Below are positions 8,620 through 17,365 of a stretch of 64,000 nucleotides of DNA, piece after piece (position 1 is the first letter of the stretch; each line of letters starts with the position of its first letter). A program made the translations under genes and the position numbers. The stretch lies in the NCBI GenBank assembly GCA_031262695.1, contig JAISHF010000002.1, forward strand, positions 92,523 through 156,522, written 5' to 3'. Source of the stretch: Candidatus Nomurabacteria bacterium. GTDB lineage: Bacteria; Patescibacteriota; Saccharimonadia; Saccharimonadales; Saccharimonadaceae. Under the pieces are notes generated by a model. That model saw only the letters and a program-made list of their open reading frames with translations, had not been told where the DNA came from and did not search any database.

Positions 8620-10927
8620 TTTTTGCCCCCTTTATAGTGTCAAAAACCCGCTTTGTATTGCGGCGGTCGTGATAAGCAAAAAAGTTTTGCACGACTTTAT
8701 CCTCGGATGGCGTAAGCCGCGGTTTATTCGTGGTGTGCTGCAATTCGGCGGCGAGGTCGGCCTTGGTGGTGGCAACGCGCACAGCAGGGTAGATAGCGCT
8801 GCGTTCATTGGAGCCACGTGCCGCGTAGAATTGCTTTTGGTCAAATTGGTAGGCTATCACTGGTTTTTGCATATACAAAAAATCACAAAGCACACTGGAA
8901 TAATCGGTAATCAGCACTTTGGCTTGGCGGAGGAGATCTGGCACGCAGAACTTGTCTGATGTGCCAATAGTGATGTTTGGCGCGCTAAACTCTCCCGCAA
9001 AGCCCTGCATTTGGCGGTGTGGATAAAAAATCACTTGCCAGCGAGAGGTCAGGGCTTGCAACTCAGGGCTATTTAAGAACCCCTGCCAATGGCGATGGTA
9101 GGCTGATTTTTTGAAGTCGGCGGCACTCACTGTGCGAGCTGAATCGCCAAGCCACTCGCGGTAAGTCGGCATAATCAAGAGAAGTGGCCTAGGGGTTGGC
9201 TGGCTAATTAGGTTATCATAGCGACACATACCCGTTAGGTGAATATGCTCTCGGCTTAGCCCCGAGGCTTCTAAGAGCGGGATTTCGCTTGCCGACGAAG
9301 CAAAAACCTCGCCCTGATAGCCGCGAGTCGGCATCTGCCCAACTAGCACGCCGTGCTGTATAAAATAATCGGTTTTAGGCCGCATTAGTGGCAAAAAAGG
9401 CCGGCAAAAATAGCGACCGGGAGAGCTGCCGTACATATGGGTAGAAATCGCCTTGATGCAGAGAATATGTGCCAGATAATGCTGCCAAGAGCCCGGCTGG
9501 ATAATCAGCTCGTGGTGGGGGAGCTTGGCATAGTCGGGCGAGCGACGGTCTAGCACGTAGCGAACATTAACCCCTAGACGGTGCTGGGTGATGTAACAGA
9601 AAAGGGCGACACCATTATCGCGAGCCTCCTTTGGTAGCTCGGCAATCAGCCAGAGATTGCGATATTTGGGCGATTTACGCAAAAAGAGCGCTATGGCAAG
9701 GGCAATAGAGTTCTTGGCGGTATATTTGGCGAGCCAAACAGCATAAAAAGCCGCACGCTGGATTTTGGGCGGCACAAGGGAGGGCTGTTCGTCGGGAAGT
9801 GCAATCGGCAAGCGAAAAACCGCCATAAAGAGTAGTGGAGCGACGAGATTCAAGACAATCGGCGGCGACTCAATCACACCGTAGAGCAACCAGACGACCG
9901 CCATTTGCTGCACGAGCGGCGACTTGATGCGCTTTAAGCCCATAAAATAGAGTAGGCACCAAAAGGCCAGCGGAATGATGCCATAGCGGAACCACATTGC
10001 CATATATTGGCCATCTAGGGGCAATTTTAGCGCACCGCTGGCATAGCGTTCAACATTTGGCGCGGCATTGCCGATTAAGTTTGGCAGAGCGCCATATTCT
10101 ACCCGCAAGTGCCACCAAAACGGGCGGTTAGAGAGTGTGTCGTTGATGAAATTGCCTTTGTAGCCAAAAGCCAGCGTAAAGAGTAGGCAGAGCAGCACAA
10201 GCCCAGTCGCCATAAAGGGCGTGATTTTGCTAAGCAAGCGGTTGATTTTGGGGTCAGCACCAGCGTAAAGCGCCAAAAAGAGCAGTAGCACTAGCACACC
10301 CGCGCGTGAGCCAGTGATAAAAAAGAGGGCAACCGTCAGGGCGAGCATAATAAAGACAAAGCGCTTGCGGTGGCGACTGGCATAGAATACAACGCCGCCA
10401 CTCATAGCGATGCCAAGCAGCCACATTGGTGGGACATTGGGGTTAGAGAACCCAAGCGACCACTGGAAGTGCGGCAAGCCAAAACTGGTCCATGCGGGCA
10501 TTGAGCCATTTGGCAGCACACCAAAAATGGCGAGTAGAACCATAACGCCACAGACTAAACAGAGGTCGCAAAAGAGGTATCTGGCGAGTTCTTTTAGGGT
10601 GCGATTGACAAAAAGCACAGCTAGCACGGCGGGCGGAATTAGCCAAGTGATGTGGGCAGCCAAGATAAGAATGACAAGCGGCAGACCCCAAATCAGGATT
10701 GGCTTGAGGTTGGTTTTTAGTAGATTGAAGTAAAAAACGTGCTCACGCCAGATAATAATCAGCGAGGCCAGCAAAAAAGCGACGAATATCCCTTGGGTGA
10801 CCAGTGAGAGGTTGAAATTGGCACGAAAAGCATCAGTGCTGCGGAGTGAAACGGCATAAAACAGCACTAGCAACCCAACCACCAGATGGCGGAAGGTCAA
10901 GAGTGGGCGAATTTTTGGCTTTTGCAT
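8606..10927 (-). CDS. Fusion of O-antigen ligase/polymerase-like membrane domain with CDP-glycerol glycerophosphotransferase (TagF-like)
   Basis: A 773-residue protein in two parts. Residues 1 to about 370 are polytopic (roughly 10-12 helices) with the Wzy/O-antigen ligase pattern, including a large periplasmic-type loop after GYKGNFINDTLSNRPFWW. Residues about 400-773 match CDP-glycerol:poly(glycerophosphate) transferase: YFIQHGVLVGQMP, MPTYREWLGD and ITDYSSVLCDFLYMQKPVIAY (the TagF DYSS motif). The start at 10927 is preferred to an upstream in-frame ATG at 10945, because TATAAT at 10934-10939 lies exactly 6 nt before it and would sit inside the longer reading. The fusion suggests that polymerisation and polyol-phosphate decoration are physically coupled. 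Confidence 0.82.
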   Translation of the reverse strand: MQKPKIRPLLTFRHLVVGLLVLFYAVSLRSTDAFRANFNLSLVTQGIFVAFLLASLIIIWREHVFYFNLLKTNLKPILIWGLPLVILILAAHITWLIPPAVLAVLFVNRTLKELARYLFCDLCLVCGVMVLLAIFGVLPNGSMPAWTSFGLPHFQWSLGFSNPNVPPMWLLGIAMSGGVVFYASRHRKRFVFIMLALTVALFFITGSRAGVLVLLLFLALYAGADPKINRLLSKITPFMATGLVLLCLLFTLAFGYKGNFINDTLSNRPFWWHLRVEYGALPNLIGNAAPNVERYASGALKLPLDGQYMAMWFRYGIIPLAFWCLLYFMGLKRIKSPLVQQMAVVWLLYGVIESPPIVLNLVAPLLFMAVFRLPIALPDEQPSLVPPKIQRAAFYAVWLAKYTAKNSIALAIALFLRKSPKYRNLWLIAELPKEARDNGVALFCYITQHRLGVNVRYVLDRRSPDYAKLPHHELIIQPGSWQHYLAHILCIKAISTHMYGSSPGRYFCRPFLPLMRPKTDYFIQHGVLVGQMPTRGYQGEVFASSASEIPLLEASGLSREHIHLTGMCRYDNLISQPTPRPLLLIMPTYREWLGDSARTVSAADFKKSAYHRHWQGFLNSPELQALTSRWQVIFYPHRQMQGFAGEFSAPNITIGTSDKFCVPDLLRQAKVLITDYSSVLCDFLYMQKPVIAYQFDQKQFYAARGSNERSAIYPAVRVATTKADLAAELQHTTNKPRLTPSEDKVVQNFFAYHDRRNTKRVFDTIKGAKNAKN

Positions 10928-10933
10928 AAGTAT

Positions 10934-10939
10934 ATTATA
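10934..10939 (-). promoter_or_regulatory. -10 box, leaderless start at 10927
   Basis: Minus-strand TATAAT (in GTGCTATAAT) ends 6 nt before the ATG, placing +1 on the start codon. Confidence 0.7.
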
Positions 10940-11001
10940 GCACATTAGGGGTAAGACAGGAATAATATTGGCTCAAATCTGCCCGAAAAATGGTTAAGGT
11001 A

Positions 11002-11178
11002 TTGACTTTTAGGGTCTAGTGTGATATAATGTAAGTAGACGCTAGGGTTGGGCCTTTTGGGCACGACTTATGGTGTGAATAGATTAAAAAATAGCTTACA
11101 GATAGAGTCTGCTAGGCTGCCCCTTGATAAGGGCGAAATTTATTACCCTAGAAAGGGGTAGAAAGCGAGGTTTTCCTT
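11002..11178 (+). promoter_or_regulatory. Promoter and about 140-nt structured leader of the lipoprotein gene
   Basis: TTGACT (11002-11007), 17-bp spacer, TATAAT (11025-11030) in GTGTGATATAAT. The transcript would carry a leader of about 140 nt. It includes a GCCC...GGGC hairpin around 11118-11134, a TACCC/GGGTA stem around 11142-11160 close to the ribosome site, and crossing complementarity: GTAAG (11031-11035) with CTTAC near 11095, and AGAC (11037-11040) with GTCT near 11106, which would form a pseudoknot. No known RNA family recognised. Confidence 0.6.
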
Positions 11179-12432
11179 ATGAGTTTCTTCAAGAAACAGT
11201 CCAAACTCCTCGCCGCCATCTTGGCGGTAATCCTTACCCTGTGTGTCACAGGATGCAGCAAGCCTAACGAAATCGTCTTGACAGATGAAGAGGTAGCGTT
11301 TTATAGCGCCTTAACTGGTGGCACTGGTTCTTGGGACTGGGGCAACGACAAGGTTTTGGTGCTGACGCAAATCGGCGGCGCCGAAATGACCCCTTCTACC
11401 GTGGCAAGTGTGGGTCAAATCTACGCTCGCGCAAAAGACAACGGCTGGGACTTTGACCTCCGCGACGCCAGCAAGCAAGTATCGGCGGCATTATTGCCGT
11501 TTGCGACTCCGGCAGCGTTTTTCCGCAACGGCGATAGTATTGAAACTATCGCTTTAGAGGGGCAATACCCCGTGGCTTATGAGGGCGGCATTACCTATGT
11601 GGCCTATAATGGGCGACTATTGCAGATGCTGTCGGAGCAACCGAATCAGGTTGCCTCGCTCACGATGGCAAAACTCGTTGAGCGATGGGGTAACGGCTAC
11701 AATGAGTATGCCGAACCGCAGCCGTCGCAAGGCGCCAAGTTGAGCGACACGATGCTTGGGGCCTATATCGGCACCCAACTCTGGGGCACTCATAGTATTG
11801 CAGACTTCTTGTTCAATGGGTTTGATAATTGGCGGCCTTTGGTTACCAACGAAGACCCTTGGGTGACAGTGCGGTTTCCGGAATATCCGGGGACAAAACT
11901 GCTGGCAAATGAACGCCTGTTAATGACGATTGACTCCAGCGGCGAGATTACGGCCTATAAGCCAGATGCAACCGTAACAGCCAATACAAACAGGCCGGCT
12001 AACACCGACCCGGCACCCGACAATTCGGGCAATAGCAACACACAGACCCCGCCGCAGAATAATCAGCCGGCAGTAACCACGGCAGCACCGACAACGCCGC
12101 CGCCGACAGGCACCTACACTCCGGCACCGGCGCAGACGACCCCCGCGCCGAGCAATAACCAGCCGAGCGGAAACGGTGGGGCAGTTGACAGTATTACGCT
12201 GTCTCCCGCAATAGTCCAAATAGACATCGGAGAATCGGTGAACTTGCAGGCAGCAGTTTATCCGGCAGGTGCTGGCGACACAATCGTCTGGGAGTCAGAT
12301 GATACCGCAATCGCCACCGTAGATCAAAATGGCCGGGTAACCGGCAAGAAAGCCGGTTGGACAATTGTTTATGCGATAACTGGCGGAAAATCGACTTTTA
12401 CGGAAGTATTTGTCGGCGGTTATATGGTTTAG
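11179..12432 (+). CDS. Lipoprotein with C-terminal Ig-like (Big_2) domain
   Basis: A 417-residue surface lipoprotein. The signal peptide ends in a lipobox (VTGC, Cys27). Residues 28 to about 260 are an unrecognised globular part. Residues about 265-335 are a Pro/Thr/Asn-rich linker of low complexity, typical of wall-spanning stalks. Residues about 337-417 form a bacterial Ig-like group 2 domain (ITLSPAIVQIDIGESVNLQA, then WESDDTAIATVDQNGRVTGKKAG). A weak GAGG ribosome site lies 8-10 nt before the ATG. The gene has its own promoter and terminator and faces away from the polymerase gene. Role is probably adhesion or surface architecture; no enzymatic motif is visible. Confidence 0.8.
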   Translation: MSFFKKQSKLLAAILAVILTLCVTGCSKPNEIVLTDEEVAFYSALTGGTGSWDWGNDKVLVLTQIGGAEMTPSTVASVGQIYARAKDNGWDFDLRDASKQVSAALLPFATPAAFFRNGDSIETIALEGQYPVAYEGGITYVAYNGRLLQMLSEQPNQVASLTMAKLVERWGNGYNEYAEPQPSQGAKLSDTMLGAYIGTQLWGTHSIADFLFNGFDNWRPLVTNEDPWVTVRFPEYPGTKLLANERLLMTIDSSGEITAYKPDATVTANTNRPANTDPAPDNSGNSNTQTPPQNNQPAVTTAAPTTPPPTGTYTPAPAQTTPAPSNNQPSGNGGAVDSITLSPAIVQIDIGESVNLQAAVYPAGAGDTIVWESDDTAIATVDQNGRVTGKKAGWTIVYAITGGKSTFTEVFVGGYMV

Positions 12433-12471
12433 TAAGCTAATTTTTAAGCACTTTTTGCCCTTCGGGGTAGC

Positions 12472-12498
12472 AAAGGCGGGTTTTATACCCGCCTTTTT
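12472..12498. terminator. Bidirectional Rho-independent terminator
   Basis: GGCGGGT (12475-12481) pairs with ACCCGCC (12487-12493), followed by TTTTT. AAA before the stem gives a short U-run on the minus strand. It separates the convergent lipoprotein and GT8-like genes. Confidence 0.8.
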
Positions 12499-12523
12499 GC
12501 GTGGTTTAGTTTTGTGATTTTGG

Positions 12524-13354
12524 CTATTTTAGCCTACGCCACACTCGGCGGAAATGCCAAAAGCGCGGTAGGGTAAGATACCACCACGGTTCGAGCCAGA
12601 TTTTGAGGCCGATTTTGAGCCACGGCGTCCACGGCTTGGGCGAGAGGCCGGTGAAGTGGTAGAATATGATATTTTTGGTTTGCACGCCTTTAAGCGGTAG
12701 CCGCCGCACAATATAGTCATATTCCGCACCGAGGTTAGTGCATTTTAGCTCGGTGTGGAGGTATTGCAGCAGGGCAAAGAGGCTGTCGTCGCCAGGGCGG
12801 GGGATGCCGTTTTGCTGCGAAATTTTGAATAATTCTATGATTTTGGCGGCGATTTGTTGTCGTTCGTAGGCGACTAGATCAATAAATACCACACCCGATT
12901 GGATGCTCTTGCTAGTTTTGAGGCGTTTTTGCCCCTGCCAGAGTTGGTTGATTTTGCCGAGGTCATTTTGGAACATATCTATAAACCGTGTCTCAAAATA
13001 GCCGGCAAAGTCGCCAAAATCGCTATTTAACACCTCGCCAAACGGCTTACCGCAACAGATGTCGCCATCTATGAAAACCGCCTTTTTGAAACCGCGATTT
13101 TTTAAGGTTTTTGGTGCCAAAAACCAAAAAAAACACTCCACAGGGTAAGTTTTTAGGCTCTGGGTGAAATCTGACTGCATAATCTCTACTAATTCTACAT
13201 TTTTTCGGCTAGCGAGTTGCTTAGTGGTAGCGGAGAAGTGCGAGCCAAACAAAAACAGCGGCAAGTCGGGCATCTGCTGGCGACAAGTCAAGAGCGAAGT
13301 AATCGCCATCGGCGCATAGTTGTCGTCAGAGGTAGAAAAAACACAATATTGCAT
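12524..13354 (-). CDS. GT8-like / GT-A family glycosyltransferase
   Basis: A 276-residue predicted nucleotide-sugar transferase. It begins MQYCVFSTSDDNYAPMAITS, the usual opening of GT8 galactosyl/glucosyltransferases. It carries a DXD-type metal site in KKAVFIDGDICCGKPF, and has SGVVFIDLVAYERQQ and HFTGLSPKPW near the end (the HFxGxxKPW motif of GT8). The start is supported by TATAAT at 13361-13366, exactly 6 nt upstream, predicting a leaderless mRNA. It stands alone as a leftward unit between the lipoprotein and the T4SS-like ATPase and probably belongs to the surface-glycan set. The acceptor is unknown. Confidence 0.8.
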   Translation of the reverse strand: MQYCVFSTSDDNYAPMAITSLLTCRQQMPDLPLFLFGSHFSATTKQLASRKNVELVEIMQSDFTQSLKTYPVECFFWFLAPKTLKNRGFKKAVFIDGDICCGKPFGEVLNSDFGDFAGYFETRFIDMFQNDLGKINQLWQGQKRLKTSKSIQSGVVFIDLVAYERQQIAAKIIELFKISQQNGIPRPGDDSLFALLQYLHTELKCTNLGAEYDYIVRRLPLKGVQTKNIIFYHFTGLSPKPWTPWLKIGLKIWLEPWWYLTLPRFWHFRRVWRRLK

Positions 13355-13360
13355 AGCTAT

Positions 13361-13366
13361 ATTATA
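13361..13366 (-). promoter_or_regulatory. -10 box, leaderless start at 13354
   Basis: Minus-strand TATAAT in CTGATATAAT, 6 nt before the ATG. Confidence 0.7.
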
Positions 13367-13484
13367 TCAGATTTCGGTTTTGTGGCGGCAAATCTGGCTT
13401 ATCTCCAAAAAATGTGTAAAATGAGCCGCTGTATAAAACGTGGCTACTAGGTGAATTAAGTAAGGGGCTGTAGCTAGTCAAGTT

Positions 13485-13513
13485 TTGTATTTGTGGTGGG
13501 AGTATGATATAAT
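13485..13513 (+). promoter_or_regulatory. Promoter of the VirB4/VirD4-like gene
   Basis: TTGTAT (13485-13490), 17-bp spacer, TATAAT (13508-13513). The ATG is 20 nt further on and has a GGAGGG site (13525-13530), so this transcript has a short leader. Confidence 0.65.
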
Positions 13514-13533
13514 GTAGGCACGATGGAGGGTAG

Positions 13534-16266
13534 ATGAGCTGGCTAGTGTGGGTGATGGTAGGGGTGGCGTTGCTGTTGGGCGTGCTTGCGTGGCGGAACT
13601 TTCACCGTGCGGCAAAGATTAAGTCAGGGAGCATAGATAATGTACTGCTACTCTTGGAGATACCAAAGGACAACGACAAAAAAGAACTCGCTGCCGAGCA
13701 ACTTTTTGCGGCTCTACACGGTATCTTGCGTGATAAAACCGAACTACTAAACAACAATGGCGTGCAAGAACACCTCAGTTTTGAGATTGTTAGCCAAAAG
13801 GGGATGATTCAGTTTTTTGTCTGGTGCCCGAGGCCGCTACGGAGTTTTGTGGAGGGGCAGATTTATTCACAATACCCGACGGTGCAGATTAAGGCGGTGG
13901 ATGAGGACTATCTGACGCACGCGCGCGACCACTCGGTTGTAGCAATGACAGAACTGACTTTAACAGAGAACGAAGCCTTGCCGATTAAGACTTTTGACAC
14001 TTTTGATGTGGACCCGTTGGCCGGTATTACGGGGACACTAGCAAAATTAGAGAATACTAACGAGGAATTGTGGGTGCAGATTTTGGCGCGGCCGATTAAC
14101 GACGATTGGCACAAAAAATCCAAAGCGTGGATTGACAGCATCAAGAACCCCAAAAAGTTCTTTTTGGGCGATTTATTGGATTTTAAGTGGATTGGCGGGC
14201 TAATTTCTGCCCTCTGGACACCGCCCGAGAGCGGCTCGCTGGCCCAGCCAAAAATCGTAGCAGGGGAGATTTCGGACCGCGACAAGGCGCGAATCAAGGC
14301 GGCCGAGGACAAAATGGGCGCACTCGGCTATGCGCTCAAAATCCGGCTAGTTTATTTGGGGCAAGAGCGTGAAAACGCACGGCTTAATTTACAGGCATTA
14401 ACGGGGAGTTTTAAGCAGTTTAATAGCCCGATTTTGAACGGTTTTAAGCCAGTTGGCACGGATTATACCGCCGATTTGACGGCTTATCATTTGCGTGAAT
14501 TTAATGACGAGGGCTTTGTGCTAAATATCAAGGAGTTGGCGAGCGTTTATCACTTGCCGAATACGAGCGTAGAAACGCCAAATATCGTCTGGGCAACAAC
14601 ACGGGTCGCCGAACCACCAGCAAAACTACCCCTGCTAACAGGGGAGATTGAGCACGACCGCGATATTTCGGCGTTTGGTCTGACTAACTTTCGTGGCATC
14701 AACCACCAGTTTGGCATCTGGCGACGCGACCGCAACCGCCATATCTATATTATTGGCCAAACAGGAGCAGGAAAGAGCGGTTTATTGGAGTTATTTGCGC
14801 TCTCAGATATTTTTTACGACCAAGGTTATGCGATTATTGACCCGCACGGCGATTTTGCAATAAATAACCTGCGGTTTGTGCCAGAGCACCGCTTGAAGGA
14901 TGTGATTTATTTTAACCCGTCAGACAAGGACTTTCCGATTGCCTTTAATCCTCTGGAGGTAACGGACGAAAACCGCAAGCCAAATATCTCATCTGAGGTG
15001 ATTGGCGTACTGAAACGGATGTTTGGCGAGAGTTGGGGGCCACGCTTGGAGCATATTTTGCGTTATACGCTATTGGCACTCCTAGATAGGCCGAGCACTA
15101 CACTACTGGATGTGTCGCGAATGCTAACTTCGGCGACCTTCCGCAAAGAGACGTTGGAATACTGTAAAGATGTGACGGTGCTACAATTCTGGAAGCAAGA
15201 GTTCGGCGGTTGGAGCGAAAAGCAGGTGGCTGAGAGTATTGCACCTATCTTAAACAAGGTCGGGGCATTTACGGCAAACCCGATTATTCGCAATATTATC
15301 GGCCAGCCCAAGAGTAGTTTTGATATGCGCAAGATTATGGACGAGGGCAAGATTTTGGTGGTTAATTTGTCTAAGGGCTTGATTGGCGAGGACAACGCGG
15401 GCATTCTTGGGGCATTCTTAGTAACTAAAATCCAGTTAGCCGCAATGAGCCGTGCCGATATTGAGCGGGTAGAAAACCGTCGGGCTTTTTACCTCTACGT
15501 GGACGAATTCCAGAACTTCGCGACCGATAGTTTTGCAGTGATTTTGTCTGAGGCGCGTAAATACGGCCTGAATTTGACGGTCGCCAACCAATATATCGCC
15601 CAGATGAGCGACTCAGTGCGTGATGCGGTGTTTGGCAACGTCGGCTCAATGATTTCGTTCCGCGTTTCGGCTGAGGATGCCGAGTTCTTGGCGCGACAAT
15701 TTGAGCCAGAATTTACGGCGCAAGACCTGCTCGCAATGAATAATCGCAATTTTGTGATTAATATGATTATTAACGGCGAAAAGGCACGGGCGTTCTCGGC
15801 GACAACCCTAAACATCCCTGCGGCACCTGAAAACGGCGTATTCCCGCGGATTATTGAGCATTCACGGGCAACTTATGCTCGCTCAAGACACGAAGTAGAG
15901 CAGGAAATCGCCGCTTATGTCGGCGGAGCAGAGAAGTATATGGAGGAATTACGGGCAGAGAACCGAACAAAAACCGAACAAGCCCTAGAAGAGCAAAAAA
16001 CTTGGGTCAAGAGCCCAAAGACTAAAATGGCCTTCAAGCCAGTTGAGCCGCCACGCCAATCATATCATGAGCGACACGGCGAAAACGGCAATTTTAACCA
16101 AAACCGCGAAAATGGCAGTTTTGGCGAGAATCCAACCAAAAAGCCGTTTGTGCGAACGCCTGAGTCGGAATTCCGCAAAATGAAACTCAGCCCCAATGCG
16201 GTCAAAGGCGCGCAATCGGCCGGCCTAAAAGATCTCGGCAAGTTGGTCGTTGAACATAAGAAATAG
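13534..16266 (+). CDS. Type IV secretion/conjugation-type ATPase (VirB4/VirD4/HerA superfamily)
   Basis: A 910-residue protein with an N-terminal membrane helix (residues 3-20) and a long N-terminal region unlike common coupling proteins. Walker A GQTGAGKS is near residue 407, followed by AIIDPHGDFA. Walker B is YLYVDEFQNF near 652, followed by the TraG-like EARKYGLNLTVANQYIAQM and the motif FRVSAEDAEFLARQF. The last 100 residues are charged and low complexity. Family members are DNA or protein translocation ATPases; Saccharibacteria carry similar genes linked to type IV secretion or pili. No other secretion gene is in the window, so substrate and partners cannot be named. GGAGGG lies 3 nt before the ATG. 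Confidence 0.8.
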   Translation: MSWLVWVMVGVALLLGVLAWRNFHRAAKIKSGSIDNVLLLLEIPKDNDKKELAAEQLFAALHGILRDKTELLNNNGVQEHLSFEIVSQKGMIQFFVWCPRPLRSFVEGQIYSQYPTVQIKAVDEDYLTHARDHSVVAMTELTLTENEALPIKTFDTFDVDPLAGITGTLAKLENTNEELWVQILARPINDDWHKKSKAWIDSIKNPKKFFLGDLLDFKWIGGLISALWTPPESGSLAQPKIVAGEISDRDKARIKAAEDKMGALGYALKIRLVYLGQERENARLNLQALTGSFKQFNSPILNGFKPVGTDYTADLTAYHLREFNDEGFVLNIKELASVYHLPNTSVETPNIVWATTRVAEPPAKLPLLTGEIEHDRDISAFGLTNFRGINHQFGIWRRDRNRHIYIIGQTGAGKSGLLELFALSDIFYDQGYAIIDPHGDFAINNLRFVPEHRLKDVIYFNPSDKDFPIAFNPLEVTDENRKPNISSEVIGVLKRMFGESWGPRLEHILRYTLLALLDRPSTTLLDVSRMLTSATFRKETLEYCKDVTVLQFWKQEFGGWSEKQVAESIAPILNKVGAFTANPIIRNIIGQPKSSFDMRKIMDEGKILVVNLSKGLIGEDNAGILGAFLVTKIQLAAMSRADIERVENRRAFYLYVDEFQNFATDSFAVILSEARKYGLNLTVANQYIAQMSDSVRDAVFGNVGSMISFRVSAEDAEFLARQFEPEFTAQDLLAMNNRNFVINMIINGEKARAFSATTLNIPAAPENGVFPRIIEHSRATYARSRHEVEQEIAAYVGGAEKYMEELRAENRTKTEQALEEQKTWVKSPKTKMAFKPVEPPRQSYHERHGENGNFNQNRENGSFGENPTKKPFVRTPESEFRKMKLSPNAVKGAQSAGLKDLGKLVVEHKK

Positions 16267-16759
16267 CACGTCTCGGCTCCTGCCGCGAGTTCTTCCACCT
16301 CGGGCACGAACGCAGGGGCGCTTGCAACCCCCTCTTGGCGCCGCTGACGCACAAGTAGGCGCGAATTAGGCCAAGCATAAGCAAAATCAGGGGGAGAAGA
16401 GGTATGTGTAATCGTCTAGGCGTGATATACTTAATGTCGCACAATATATCTTTTACGACATTAGGCAAGACCACAAGGGGTTACGGCTGGCTTTTATTGG
16501 TTTTGAGTCTTCTGGCTAGCTCTGGCTTTTAATTTTGATTTTGCCCTACTCTACCCTGTATTTTTGCGAAACAGGCGAAGGGGAGTTTGTAATATTTGTT
16601 GCAAGTCAGCAAAATCGTCCTCGCAAAAACCGAACAAAAACCGAACGCTTAGGGAATAGGCGACACCCGAACAACTCTCCTTGCAGCAGGGGTCAAATCT
16701 CACCTAGCGTCTCGCCAGTGCTAAGGCGGCCCCTGAACAGTTTTTCTGCGCTAGCCCGA
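16267..16759. other. 493-bp gene-free region with hairpins and CCGAAC repeats
   Basis: No convincing ORF. Visible structure: TAATGTCG (16432-16439) pairs with CGACATTA (16456-16463). A CCTGT/ACAGG stem lies around 16554-16574. AACCGAACAAAAACCGAAC at 16628-16646 repeats a 19-bp stretch inside the upstream gene (15961-15979), with a variant at 24479-24497. The region follows the last gene of the division cluster on one strand and the ATPase on the other. I looked for tmRNA, RNase P and SRP signatures on both strands and found none. Confidence 0.45.
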
Positions 16760-17365
16760 CTAGTAGTAGAATAACCGCCGTGGAGTGCGAAGGTCAAGAT
16801 ATTCCCCTGCTTGGATTTCGCCGTCAAGCAGGAGATCGTAGGCATAAATAGCGTCGGCGGCAGTGGCGGTGGCGAGGCGGGAGGTGGAGCAGCGCAGGCG
16901 AACAGGGGTGGTATTTGCAGGCTGGGCGGAGTCAGTAGGGTTGGCGGGCAAGGCAAGCGAGGCGGCTTCTCTGTTCATTATTAGATCAAATTCGCGGAGT
17001 AGGCCGCTCGGCACGATTACCTGCCCTACTTCAAAACCGCGCTCCTCTACCAGCTGCACGACTTCAGCGGCGAGAATGATTACTCCCCTGTTCTGCTCAT
17101 TGGTGAGGCCGTTTTCGTCGTAAAATCGCCCCTGTAAAATACGCTCGGCCTCCCCTACTCTGTCTGTGGTTGACTGCCCGCTATCGCCTATTCGTCCAGA
17201 GGTGGCTTGCCTGCCCTCCTCTGTTTTTTGTGAATTTTGGAAAATTTTGCCAAGGGGAAAGACCCCGAGGACGATGATTCCCCATACGACCATTATAGCA
17301 CACATTATTCTAAAAGTCAAGTGCTTATGTTTAGCGACCCCTGTTGTGCTAGCGTAGGTTTTCAT
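16760..17365 (-). CDS. Single-pass membrane protein at the ftsQ position of the dcw cluster (divergent FtsQ-like)
   Basis: A 201-residue protein: short basic cytoplasmic tail, one transmembrane helix (about residues 18-40), then an extracytoplasmic domain. It directly follows murG with an ATGA overlap at 17362-17365, where ftsQ/divIB often sits. Its C-terminal end (TSRLATATAADAIYAYDLLL, then GEYLDLRTPRRLFYY) resembles the last helix and strand of FtsQ/DivIB (aspartate-leucine-arginine followed by a short tail). A clear POTRA domain is not evident after the helix, so either the domain is reduced or the resemblance is convergent. Identification rests on position, topology and the C-terminal pattern. 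It could be an unrelated membrane protein. Confidence 0.45.
   Translation of the reverse strand: MKTYASTTGVAKHKHLTFRIMCAIMVVWGIIVLGVFPLGKIFQNSQKTEEGRQATSGRIGDSGQSTTDRVGEAERILQGRFYDENGLTNEQNRGVIILAAEVVQLVEERGFEVGQVIVPSGLLREFDLIMNREAASLALPANPTDSAQPANTTPVRLRCSTSRLATATAADAIYAYDLLLDGEIQAGEYLDLRTPRRLFYY

Noticed and set aside
16267..16759. tmRNA or RNase P RNA in the large gap
   Set aside because: No T-loop UUCGA element, encoded tag ending in ALAA, or GAGGAAAGUCC motif found on either strand.
16535..16774. 79-residue plus-strand ORF in the 16.5-kb gap
   Set aside because: It overlaps the end of the 16760 gene, contains the CCGAAC repeat, and has no ribosome site or family resemblance.
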